In this document: positions 18,306 to 26,023 of the stretch, piece by piece
How the letters are laid out: each line of letters opens with the position of its first letter
How positions within the stretch are numbered: the stretch's first letter is position 1
Source of the DNA: Mariniblastus sp.
Lineage (GTDB): Bacteria; Planctomycetota; Planctomycetia; Pirellulales; Pirellulaceae
Direction: 5' to 3'
NCBI GenBank assembly: GCA_028823415.1
Contig: JAPKBL010000027.1
Location: 1 to 51,663, forward strand
DNA: 51,663 bases
Made by a program: the position numbers and the translations under genes
Notes under the pieces: model-generated
Told to the model about the DNA's origin: nothing
The model's input: the letters and a program-made list of their open reading frames with translations, nothing else
The model's database searches: none

Positions 18306-18782
18306 CTAAATAATTTCGAACACCATTGCCATGAGAATCCAGCCGAACACACTTAATAGGAATAGGCATGTCATGACCATTCCGATTATCATTCCTGCTT
18401 GTGTCAGGCCGCGACCATCTGATTCCATGATGCCATTGTCCATCTTGCGCATATCTTGAGTGCCTAGCATCCAAGCCAAGATGCCTGGGATCAAGCAAAT
18501 ATTACAAAATAATGAAACGATCCCAAGTGTCAAAATCATTCCTCCCTGGTGAGGTTGCAATTTGCGAGACGGGGTAGCAGGGGCGGGTTGAAAATTTTCC
18601 GGGTAGAGGCCCTTTGGCGAACCGGTTGGTTCATTCTGGTCGGGGTTGTTTTCGGAAAACTGCATGCTTTCCTTAACAAGATTTAGAGTTTGACACTGTG
18701 GGCACCTGACTTGTTTGCCGACATATTGGCGGTCAATGCAAAGTGCTGATTTGCAATGACTGCAGTGAAATTGAATAGTCAT
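18306..18782 (-). CDS. zinc-ribbon DUF4190-like small membrane protein
   Basis: A 158-aa protein from the ATG at 18782 (the frame is open to 18818). The N-terminus is a zinc finger, CSHCKSALCI then VRCPQC, of the kind seen at the head of many planctomycete proteins. A Pro/Asn-rich linker follows, then two membrane helices (about residues 85-105 and 132-156) separated by the loop GTQDMRKMDNGIMESDGRG. That pair with its DM..M..G loop fits DUF4190. The function is unknown; it is expected in the inner membrane with the zinc finger in the cytoplasm. The gene is convergent with rsmG (12 bp between stops). Confidence 0.8.
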   Translation of the reverse strand: MTIQFHCSHCKSALCIDRQYVGKQVRCPQCQTLNLVKESMQFSENNPDQNEPTGSPKGLYPENFQPAPATPSRKLQPHQGGMILTLGIVSLFCNICLIPGILAWMLGTQDMRKMDNGIMESDGRGLTQAGMIIGMVMTCLFLLSVFGWILMAMVFEII

Positions 18783-19367
18783 GACTGCCTCTGCTGCATT
18801 GAAGTAAGGGGAGTGCAACGACGGTTGTCAGACGATGTTGAAGGGGACAGATATCGGTTAAATGTAGGGCAGTAAGTCAGCCAAGGGGAAACAACTGTGG
18901 TCGTTACTGTATTCAATTGAATAGGTCGAAACCTGAGCAGTTCAATTTTTGAACGAGGCATTTGTCGTCGCTTTCCGGTCTGTTTTCCGCGATAGTCGTC
19001 AAATTGATAGTCGTTAAATTGATAGTCGTCAAATTAAAACGCAGCAGCAAGTTAAGATCGCTTGTCCTAACGCGTAAAGCCAAGACTTTGGCCGATCTCG
19101 ATTCTAATACATCTTTTAGATTGCGGGGAACCTTTTAGAGAAGTGGCGCGAGGAAAGAGCGTGGGATTTCTGCGGAAACAGGGGTCGAATTTTTCTTCTT
19201 CGCGAAAGCTACGTCTCCATTTTCTCAAAACCGATGGAATTTTTTGCTAGGGCTCTTAGCAAGCGGTGTTGAGGTTATGATATTTGTGTAAAATTCTGCT
19301 CTCTTCGATGAGAAGCAAGCGTGTCATTTTTTCTTTGTTCCGTTTCATTTTTAGTTCTGATACTACT
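18783..19367. other. 585-bp divergent intergenic region
   Basis: Lies between the zinc-ribbon membrane gene (-) and the PfkB kinase gene (+). It carries the 15-bp triple repeat at 18991-19035. AT-rich elements such as TTGAGG and TATGAT near 19270-19285 may belong to the kinase promoter but are not a clean match. The kinase frame stays open upstream to 19284, but the residues encoded before 19368 do not resemble the family. No tRNA or small RNA was recognised. Confidence 0.6.
18991..19035. repeat. three tandem 15-bp repeats upstream of the PfkB kinase gene
   Basis: Copies at 18991-19005, 19006-19020 and 19021-19035 of GATAGTCGTCAAATT; the middle copy has one change (C to T). The array lies about 330 bp before the kinase start and about 210 bp before the divergent gene. 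A 15-bp period is not a whole number of helical turns, which argues mildly against a simple one-face operator array. Confidence 0.85.
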
Positions 19368-20459
19368 ATGCAATTTAAACCCGCGGACGCGTGCCGTTTC
19401 GATATTTTGTCTCTTGGGGAAGTGATGTTGCGGCTTGATCCGGCTGATGGTCGAGTGCGCACTGCACGTAGTTTCGATGTCTGGGAGGGAGGCGGCGAGT
19501 ACAACGTTGCCCGCGGATTACGTCGTTGTTTCGGGCTGCGAGCAGGGCTTGTTTCAGCCTTCGCTAAAAATGAAGTGGGACGTTTGTTGGAAAATTTAAT
19601 CCTCACCGGTGGTGTGGATATGGAGTTTGTCAAATGGATGGAATTTGACGGCGTTGGCCGCGCGTGCCGGAACGGATTGAATTTCACGGAGCGCGGGTAC
19701 GGCGTACGCGCGGCGCTGGGCACGTCCGATCGCGGGGCGACGGCGGCATCCAAATTAAAACCAGGTGATATCGATTGGGAGCATATTTTTGGTGAACTGG
19801 GAGTTCGTTGGTTTCATACCGGTGGGATTTATGCAGCGTTATCCGAGACGACTCCCGAGGTGATTGCCGAGGCATTGCAATGTGCGAAAAAACATGGCAC
19901 GGTGACTTCTTACGACTTGAATTTCCGCAGTTCACTTTGGTCGGCTTTTGGAGGGAAAGAGAGTTGTCAGCGGGTTAATCGGTCGCTGGCGCCATTCGTC
20001 GACGTCATGATTGGCAACGAAGAGGACTTTACCGCTTGTTTAGGTCTCAAAGTGGAGGGACTCGATGAGCAAATGACGGAGTTGCCGATCGAGGGCTATA
20101 AAAAAATGATTGAGCAGGCGATTTCCGATTTTCCAAATTTTCAAGCGATTGCCACTACATTGAGGACCGTCAAAACGGCGTCGATCAATGATTGGGGTGC
20201 GTTATGTTGGAGCGATGGGGAATTATCTCAGGCGGTTCATCGAAAGGATCTTGAAATCTTCGATCGAGTTGGCGGTGGCGATAGTTTTGCATCTGGCTTG
20301 ATTTACGGATTCCTAAAAACCGGCGATCCACAGCAAGCTGTGCAATACGGTGCTGCTCACGGGGCGCTGGCGATGACAACTCAAGGAGACACGACAATGG
20401 CGAGTGTGGAAGAAGTAGAGGCGTTAATGGCGGGGGATAGTGCGCGGGTGAAGCGTTAG
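19368..20459 (+). CDS. PfkB-family carbohydrate kinase, 2-keto-3-deoxygluconate kinase-like
   Basis: An ATP-dependent sugar or sugar-acid kinase in the cytoplasm. The chosen ATG at 19368 places FDILSLGEVMLRLDP at the N-terminus, the usual opening; upstream codons would add a hydrophobic stretch with no homology. It is 363 aa long, slightly longer than KdgK (~310). The ribokinase signature GGGDSFASG includes the catalytic Asp305. The stretch TVTSYDLNFRSSLW is characteristic of KdgK-like members, so 2-keto-3-deoxygluconate is the best guess. A gluconate-pathway partner such as an aldolase is not in the window. The 61-aa membrane gene and the DUF6786-like gene follow on the same strand. Confidence 0.9.
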   Translation: MQFKPADACRFDILSLGEVMLRLDPADGRVRTARSFDVWEGGGEYNVARGLRRCFGLRAGLVSAFAKNEVGRLLENLILTGGVDMEFVKWMEFDGVGRACRNGLNFTERGYGVRAALGTSDRGATAASKLKPGDIDWEHIFGELGVRWFHTGGIYAALSETTPEVIAEALQCAKKHGTVTSYDLNFRSSLWSAFGGKESCQRVNRSLAPFVDVMIGNEEDFTACLGLKVEGLDEQMTELPIEGYKKMIEQAISDFPNFQAIATTLRTVKTASINDWGALCWSDGELSQAVHRKDLEIFDRVGGGDSFASGLIYGFLKTGDPQQAVQYGAAHGALAMTTQGDTTMASVEEVEALMAGDSARVKR

Positions 20460-20597
20460 CGGTGGCTGGCGAGGTCGTGTGAATTCTATTTGAGTTCGAT
20501 ATTTTGCTGGGTTGTGTTGTGGGTGTGTTGCTCGCTCGGTCAATGAGGGAGGAAGTGTTTTTAAATTCGGCTTAGAAAAAACGAACTTGGAGTCAAT

Positions 20598-20783
20598 GTG
20601 CGACGTTATCAAGGGCTAATGCGGGATACATGGTGGGCTTGGTTGACGATTCTTTCTTTTGGAATTTTAGGTGGCTCACTGGTTTCACTAATCTTTTTCT
20701 CTGCAATTCCGATCGCTGTTTTTGCTTTCTTTTACTTCGGTTTGATGCGGTATGACGTCAGCGGTAAACCCAAAGAGATGTAA
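20598..20783 (+). CDS. small two-helix membrane protein of 61 aa
   Basis: The start is a GTG at 20598 with GGAG ending 5-6 bp upstream. The protein is basic at the N-terminus (RRYQGLMRDTWW), has two hydrophobic stretches (about 16-35 and 33-48) that may form a hairpin in the inner membrane, and ends with a charged tail (YDVSGKPKEM). The stop is 6 bp before the DUF6786-like start, which argues that it is a real gene in the same operon. I do not recognise its function. Confidence 0.65.
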   Translation: MRRYQGLMRDTWWAWLTILSFGILGGSLVSLIFFSAIPIAVFAFFYFGLMRYDVSGKPKEM

Positions 20784-20789
20784 ATTTAG

Positions 20790-21941
20790 ATGAACGAAAA
20801 CACATTTGGACAAGATCTTGAGTTTCTCAATCGGCACGTTGAGACGGTCGTATTGTCTAACTCAGAAGGTGCTTCGGCGATTGTTGTTCCCGCTTATCAA
20901 GGCAGGACGATGACTTCGACCTCATCTGGGATGGCTGGCGCCAGTTACGGCTACTTAAATTACGAAGCGATCGCTGCAGGGAATCGCGATCCCCAAATTA
21001 ACCTCTATGGAGGAGAAGACCGGATGTGGATTTCGCCTGAAGGCGGCCAGTATTCGGTGTTTTTTGATCCCGATGCAGAAATGCTTTATGAGAATTGGCG
21101 GACGCCTGCCTGTTTGGATACCGAGCCGTTCCGATTAACTGGCCATGACCAGAGCTCGGCGTCGTTCGAGCGAGTTGCGAAACTTACCAACTGGAGCCAA
21201 TTTGAATTTGAGCTCAAAATGGAACGTACCGTAAAACTGCTGGAGACTGCCTCAGCGGCCACGCATCTTGCCTGTTCACTGGAGGGGTTGTCGGTGGCCG
21301 CTCATGAGAGCAGTAATCGACTCAGTAACATCGGAGATTCGCCCTGGGAATCGCAAACCGGTCTCATTGGCATCTGGATGTTGTGCATGAATAAACCGGC
21401 TGCTGGAGCGACGTTGCTAGTTCCTTTTAAGGTTGGTAGTGAGAGTGAATTAGGGCCAATCGTGAACGCCGACTATTTCGGTAAGCTCGATCAGTCACGG
21501 TTGCAGATTGATGAAACTGGTGGGCTATTGTATTTTCTGGGTGATGGAAAGTTGCGCAGCAAGCTTGGTTTGACCTACAAGCGAGTCGAGCCTTATCTTG
21601 GAAGTTGGGATCGGGATCGTGGCATCTTGTCGGTCGTTCAGTTTAATTTGCCCGACACTGCACCCCATGGCTATAACAACAACCTTTGGGAAATTCAGGA
21701 AGATCCTTACTGCGGAGACGTCATCAACGGCTATAACGACGGCCCAAATGAGTCCGGTGGTCAGCTTGGCGGTTTCTTTGAGTTGGAAACGATCAGTCCG
21801 GCATTGGCTTTGGAGGCCGGTGGTTCATACACTCATCTTCATCGTACCATTCGAATGGAAGGCGATCGACGGGCACTTTCACGGGTTTCCGTCGAAGTCT
21901 TCGGAGTCGACCTCGACGAGATCGAACATCGTTTCGAATAA
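20790..21941 (+). CDS. DUF6786-like sugar-mutarotase-fold candidate
   Basis: A 383-aa protein matching my memory of the DUF6786 family: TFGQDLEFLNRH, VVPAYQGRTMTST, and YGGEDRMWISPEGGQYSVFF are its conserved blocks. The repeated strand pattern suggests a galactose-mutarotase-like beta-sandwich that binds a carbohydrate. There is no signal peptide. It is 6 bp behind the small membrane gene and downstream of the PfkB kinase, so a role in sugar handling is likely. No reaction has been assigned to the family as far as I know. The stop overlaps the edge of a terminator of the convergent gene. Confidence 0.8.
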   Translation: MNENTFGQDLEFLNRHVETVVLSNSEGASAIVVPAYQGRTMTSTSSGMAGASYGYLNYEAIAAGNRDPQINLYGGEDRMWISPEGGQYSVFFDPDAEMLYENWRTPACLDTEPFRLTGHDQSSASFERVAKLTNWSQFEFELKMERTVKLLETASAATHLACSLEGLSVAAHESSNRLSNIGDSPWESQTGLIGIWMLCMNKPAAGATLLVPFKVGSESELGPIVNADYFGKLDQSRLQIDETGGLLYFLGDGKLRSKLGLTYKRVEPYLGSWDRDRGILSVVQFNLPDTAPHGYNNNLWEIQEDPYCGDVINGYNDGPNESGGQLGGFFELETISPALALEAGGSYTHLHRTIRMEGDRRALSRVSVEVFGVDLDEIEHRFE

Positions 21942-21973
21942 AAGAAAAATGGTGCGGCCTGTTAAGCCGCTCC
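21940..21973 (-). terminator. intrinsic terminator of the YXWGXW gene
   Basis: Read on the minus strand, the stem pairs 21973-21966 with 21958-21951: GGAGCGGC / GCCGCACC, with one A-A mismatch and a 7-nt loop. A T-rich run (ATTTTTCTTTT) follows at 21950-21940. It lies just after the stop of the 749-aa gene. The plus strand has no T-run behind the stem. Confidence 0.75.
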
Positions 21974-21986
21974 AGTTCATCCGATT

Positions 21987-24236
21987 TTATTTCTTCTTTC
22001 GATTTTCTTTTTTCGCTTTGGTTTCTGTGCGACGCTGTTGGGTCTCTCGATCACGACGGGCTTTATCAGTTTGACGCTGAGCCTCTTTTGCTCGGTCTTT
22101 TGCTGCTCGTTGCGATTGTTCCTGAGCCAATTTTGCTTGAAGTTGAGTGCGGCGACTGGCCGACTCGCGATCTCGCTGTGCTTTTTCAGCGGCTCTCTGT
22201 TGATCCTTTGCTTGAGCCGCTCGTTTCGACTCAACTATTTTTTGTTGAGTTACCGCACGACTTCGCTCTCGTTCGGCATTCGCTTGAGATTCGCGTTGTC
22301 GCTTGTTCCGCTCGTATTCTTGACTCGCGGTTCTCAACTTTTCATCCCTTTCGGCCCGTTGCTGGGCGAGCACTCGCTGCTGTTGAGCACGTTTGAGTTC
22401 ATCCGCTTGCTTCTTCGCGGTCTTTTCAATTTCCCTTTGTTGAGCGCGAGACGTACTGTTGGTGGGAGGGCGAGTGTTCGAAGATGCGGTTTGAGAAGGT
22501 GTCAATTTCTTATTCAATTTTGCTTGTCTATCCAGCTCTTGTTTTCGTTTCAACTCGTTAGCTCGTGTTTCACGGGCTAACTTGTTTTGCATCGATTTTT
22601 GTTTGATTTCAGTAAGCTTTCGTTCCCGTTCGAGATCTCGATTTTGTTTTTCTAAATCTCGCTCGCGCTGCTTTTGTGCTGCTTGCAGACTCGCTTCATT
22701 GGCCGCAAGTCGGTTTTCAGCAGATCTTGCTTCTGAGTTCTTTCGACGATCGGATTTTTGTTTCGCGATTTGATTAGCCTCAAGGTGATGCTGGTGATCG
22801 CGGTCGTTAACGCGGATTGGTTGGGACGAACGGTTGTCTCTGTCTCGTGGTCGCTGTGTTTGATTTCCAGCATGGCTTCGGTCGACACCGTGGTCATGTC
22901 TGTCATGGCGGTCGTCATCGTGGTCGCGATCACCATAACGATTGGCTAGTTTTGATCGGCGAAAATAGTCGTCATGATCGTGATCATGGTGATTAGAAGA
23001 ACCCGTCAAGTTGATGTGTGCACTCAGGGAAATCTGAGGCCGCAAGTTTCGATAGGTTTCGTAATGGCGGTGTTGAGTATCAATCCAGTTCAGGAGTGGA
23101 AAGTCGTTGTAGCGATGACTGCGTCCGCAATAGTGGGCCATCAGTGGGTCATATTGGTCATGAAGATTTCGGCGGTTTACCCATGAATGGTAGTGGTTTT
23201 CATGGCCTTGATTCTCGTAGTAGTCGCCAAAATAGTACTGGCTGCAGTTGTCGCGGAAAAAGAGGTGAACGAAAAAATTTGCACCTGTGTCAATGCAGTA
23301 ATCAGGACGGTAGCGATAGGAATCATGAATGTGTTGATTGTCAGCAAATGCGACTGGGGCAAAAACAGTGCCTCGTTTTTCGAACTCATAATCCCAGTAG
23401 CCTCGTCGATAAACACATCCTCGTGGTGTCCAGACATAACGAGACGGAATCCAGATCCAATTTTTTTCGCGAGGATGCCAATGACCTGATCGCCAGAAAT
23501 ACTCTTGTCGATCAGTTTGGAATTCCCAATTGCCTGGGCAGTAAAAATAGTTTTCGTTGGGTGCTGCGGCCGAAGGGCCGCTTTCAAAATTACTGGGCGG
23601 TTGGGGCAGGTAGCTAAGTTCTTCTTCGTCTTGAGTTTGGTCAAGCCAGAATCCAGAAATCCAGCGAGCGCCGTCCTCAAGTTCTTCCCAGTATCCTGGG
23701 ATCCAGTTTCGTTTGGGCGGCGCATCTCGCCAGATGCCGCTGATCCAGATGAAATCTTTTTTGGCTTCATCCCAGGACCAGTAGCCCGCAACCCAGATGA
23801 CATTTTTACCCTCTGGCCGAAACTTCGGCGGTAGTTCTTTGATATCAGCAGGCGGTTTTTGGGCGATGACTGAATTAGGTTGAGGGTCGGCGAGATAGGC
23901 TTCGGCGAAGGCTTCGTGAAGTGGACCCCGCATTAAGACTTCAGGTTCGGGATTTGTTAGGGGTTCTTCTTGCTGAATCTCTGTCTTGGAATCCGGATTT
24001 TTGGAATCCGGATTTTTGGAATCCGGATTTTTGGAATCCGGATTTTCGGAATCTGAATTCGTTGTCGATAATGGCGGGTTCAGGAGAACAGAATAGCTCC
24101 TTCGTGATTCCGAAGGGGTTTCCTGGCCCTGTGATTCCAAATTGATGAAGGCTGTGGCAAGCATGGCCAAGGCAAACAAGGTTAAAGAGAGTCGCGGAGT
24201 ATCTAATCGGCGACAGAGTGTTGTCATTTTGACCAT
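21987..24236 (-). CDS. secreted YXWGXW-repeat protein with His/Asp-rich and coiled-coil regions
   Basis: A 749-aa exported protein. A signal-anchor stretch at about 15-32 (LSLTLFALAMLATAFINL) is followed by a pentapeptide tract of four NPDSK units (about 64-83). Residues about 145-300 hold repeated W-x-x-G-x-W units (WVAGYWSW, WISGIW, WIPGYW, WISGFW, WRSGHW). Next comes a His/Asp-rich stretch (HHDHDHDD, DDDRHDRHDHG) that could bind metal. The last ~260 residues are extremely rich in Arg, Lys, Gln and Glu and look like one long helix or coiled coil. The W-repeat family is frequent in planctomycetes and has no firm function. It is in the same direction as the sulfatase but 281 bp away, behind a terminator-like hairpin. 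Confidence 0.88.
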   Translation of the reverse strand: MVKMTTLCRRLDTPRLSLTLFALAMLATAFINLESQGQETPSESRRSYSVLLNPPLSTTNSDSENPDSKNPDSKNPDSKNPDSKTEIQQEEPLTNPEPEVLMRGPLHEAFAEAYLADPQPNSVIAQKPPADIKELPPKFRPEGKNVIWVAGYWSWDEAKKDFIWISGIWRDAPPKRNWIPGYWEELEDGARWISGFWLDQTQDEEELSYLPQPPSNFESGPSAAAPNENYFYCPGNWEFQTDRQEYFWRSGHWHPREKNWIWIPSRYVWTPRGCVYRRGYWDYEFEKRGTVFAPVAFADNQHIHDSYRYRPDYCIDTGANFFVHLFFRDNCSQYYFGDYYENQGHENHYHSWVNRRNLHDQYDPLMAHYCGRSHRYNDFPLLNWIDTQHRHYETYRNLRPQISLSAHINLTGSSNHHDHDHDDYFRRSKLANRYGDRDHDDDRHDRHDHGVDRSHAGNQTQRPRDRDNRSSQPIRVNDRDHQHHLEANQIAKQKSDRRKNSEARSAENRLAANEASLQAAQKQRERDLEKQNRDLERERKLTEIKQKSMQNKLARETRANELKRKQELDRQAKLNKKLTPSQTASSNTRPPTNSTSRAQQREIEKTAKKQADELKRAQQQRVLAQQRAERDEKLRTASQEYERNKRQRESQANAERERSRAVTQQKIVESKRAAQAKDQQRAAEKAQRDRESASRRTQLQAKLAQEQSQRAAKDRAKEAQRQTDKARRDRETQQRRTETKAKKENRKKK
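23986..24060 (-). repeat. 15-bp tandem repeat coding for NPDSK units
   Basis: Four perfect 15-bp copies (TTGGAATCCGGATTT on the plus strand) at 23986-24045, then a degenerate fifth copy to 24060. The copies keep the reading frame of the YXWGXW protein. Slippage would change its length by five residues and not break it. Confidence 0.9.
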
Positions 24237-24254
24237 TGCTTTTTTTCTTTCATG

Positions 24255-24284
24255 AAAAGAGCCGCCCGCCTTATCGGCGGTTCT
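24255..24284 (-). terminator. possible terminator after the sulfatase transcript
   Basis: On the minus strand, AACCGCC pairs with GGCGGCT around a 9-nt loop (24282-24276 with 24266-24260), followed by CTTTTC. The T-run is short, so efficiency may be low. It lies directly before the YXWGXW start and would separate that gene from the sulfatase operon. Confidence 0.45.
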
Positions 24285-24517
24285 ATTCGTCTTTTTCGGC
24301 TTATTCTTGCTGGGAATTAACTACTGTAGGTAAGTCACTGGGCTGGCAAAGGTTATAGAAAGCGAATGGCGTGCCAAAATCGGTCAATCGGGTCGCGAAG
24401 TGAGTCATCGGCGTCCGCTGGGCGAGCCGGAAGAGTCGCATTGCTGCGTAGATTCGGCCGCTTAATGTGCAATTTCACAATGAGCCGAAGGGTAGTTTGG
24501 ATCCGAGGGGGCGCGAA

Positions 24518-25957
24518 TTAGCGGACGTGTTTCCATAGTTCCGAGCTATTAAAGCCGTCTCGAATTCGCCATTCCCGCAGGCGATCCAGAAGTTCCTGCT
24601 TGACGGAAGCGTGCTCGGGTGCGTCCCACAAATTGTTGACTTCGGTGGGATCTTGTTTTAGATCGAACAATTGACCAAACGATTCTTCTAAAAAATGAAC
24701 GAGTTTCCAGTCTCGCGTCCGGACCATCGTCATAAAGTCTGTATCGGTGAGATTTCCATCACGAGCTTGTTCGGCAAAAACAATGTCGCGAAAACACTGA
24801 TCTTGATCTGCGGAGTTCTGTAAGACCGGGACAAGCGATTGGGCGGCCATTGGGTAATCGACGGTTGCTCCGGCGAGTTCGAGGATAGTTGGTCCAAGAT
24901 CAAATTGTTGGCACATCCCCTCGATTCGCCGGCCCCCTTCGAATCTTCCGGGTGCCCAAACGATGGTCGGCATTTTGGTAATAGTATCGTACATCGTCCA
25001 CTTTTGACTATGCCCGTGATCGGTGAGGCAGTCGCCATGATCCGATGTAAATATGACGATCGTATTTTCTGCGTAACCCGTTTCTTCGAGTGTCGAAAGT
25101 ATTTCGCCAATTTTTTCATCAATCATTGTCACATTGGCAAGATAAAAAGCGCGCTGTCGATGCCGTTGCTGGGCAGTTGGTTCTAGAAGGTAATGAACTG
25201 AATCATGGTCAACTTGAGTGTTATGAATACGCATTCCTTTGAATGGTTGCGGTTGTGATTCAAGCTCTTCCTTCGTGACCGGCAAAATGTTGAGATCGTT
25301 CTGTGCTAAATATCGCTCGGTATACCGAGGGATTGGATCGTAGGGAGGGTGAGGCCCGGGAAAGCCAATTTCTAGAAAGAGCGGTTGTGTGACCGGGTAA
25401 TTATTGAGCCACCAGGTTGCGAGGTCACCGACAAAAAAATCTGGGTGCATGTCTTCGTCGAGCAACCACTCAAAAGCTCCGAGGCTTTCTTTGTAGTCGC
25501 TTCGCTGCCGGTACAATTCCCGTTGTTGTTTGACTAGACCTCTGGCTCGAAGCGCTTTGTCCCACTCGTCAAAATACCAGCGTGCTTCTAGGTAGCGATC
25601 CTTGTTTTCGACGACATATCGTTGGTCGAAACCCATGGGTGTGTTGTACGGCCAAGTGTGCATCTTTCCTACATTGACGGTGTGGTATCCAGCTTTTTGC
25701 AGGTCGGAGGTCCAGCCTCGCGTCCAATTATCGGCGTTTCGTAAAATACCGGTCGTGTGTGGATAATGCCCCGTAAAAAGGCTGGCCCGCGCCGGTGCGC
25801 AGGATGCCGCGGTGATGAAGCAATTTTCGAACGTAACTCCCTCGCGCACTAAGCGATCTAAGTTGGGAGTCTCCATGTAATCAAAACCAAGCTCGGCGAT
25901 GGTGTCGAAGCGTTGTTGGTCGGTAATGATGAAAATTATATTAGGTTGAGTGGTCAT
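24518..25957 (-). CDS. type I sulfatase (Cys-type)
   Basis: Hydrolyses a sulfate ester, probably on a marine polysaccharide or small organic sulfate. The N-terminus has PNIIFIITDQQR with the metal-binding Asp13. The activation motif CAPAR places the formylglycine-forming Cys53 in C-x-P-x-R, so it needs a formylglycine-generating enzyme encoded elsewhere. Further family blocks: VNVGKMHTWPYN, FTSDHGDCLTDHGH and WKLVHF. It is 479 aa from the ATG at 25957. The frame is open to a TTG at 26002 that would add a short hydrophobic leader, so secretion is uncertain. It is 66 bp from the TctC-B gene in the same direction, suggesting uptake of the desulfated product. Confidence 0.93.
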   Translation of the reverse strand: MTTQPNIIFIITDQQRFDTIAELGFDYMETPNLDRLVREGVTFENCFITAASCAPARASLFTGHYPHTTGILRNADNWTRGWTSDLQKAGYHTVNVGKMHTWPYNTPMGFDQRYVVENKDRYLEARWYFDEWDKALRARGLVKQQRELYRQRSDYKESLGAFEWLLDEDMHPDFFVGDLATWWLNNYPVTQPLFLEIGFPGPHPPYDPIPRYTERYLAQNDLNILPVTKEELESQPQPFKGMRIHNTQVDHDSVHYLLEPTAQQRHRQRAFYLANVTMIDEKIGEILSTLEETGYAENTIVIFTSDHGDCLTDHGHSQKWTMYDTITKMPTIVWAPGRFEGGRRIEGMCQQFDLGPTILELAGATVDYPMAAQSLVPVLQNSADQDQCFRDIVFAEQARDGNLTDTDFMTMVRTRDWKLVHFLEESFGQLFDLKQDPTEVNNLWDAPEHASVKQELLDRLREWRIRDGFNSSELWKHVR

Positions 25958-26023
25958 AGATGCGATTATGAAAAATGGGATTAAATTCGCCAAGGACAAC
26001 AAAGCAATAGAACCATCGGTGGG

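Noticed and set aside
19284-19367. Upstream start for the PfkB gene
   Set aside because: The extra 28 residues are Phe/Ser/Arg-rich with no likeness to the family, while the ATG at 19368 gives the usual N-terminus.
22038-22580. 180-codon plus-strand frame, hydrophobic and Leu/Phe/Ser/Arg-rich
   Set aside because: It is the antisense of the Arg/Gln-rich coiled-coil part of the YXWGXW gene; such coding strands produce long open antisense frames.
23177-23803. 208-codon minus-strand frame inside the YXWGXW gene
   Set aside because: Another frame of the same gene with Thr/Lys/Ile-rich composition and no domain.
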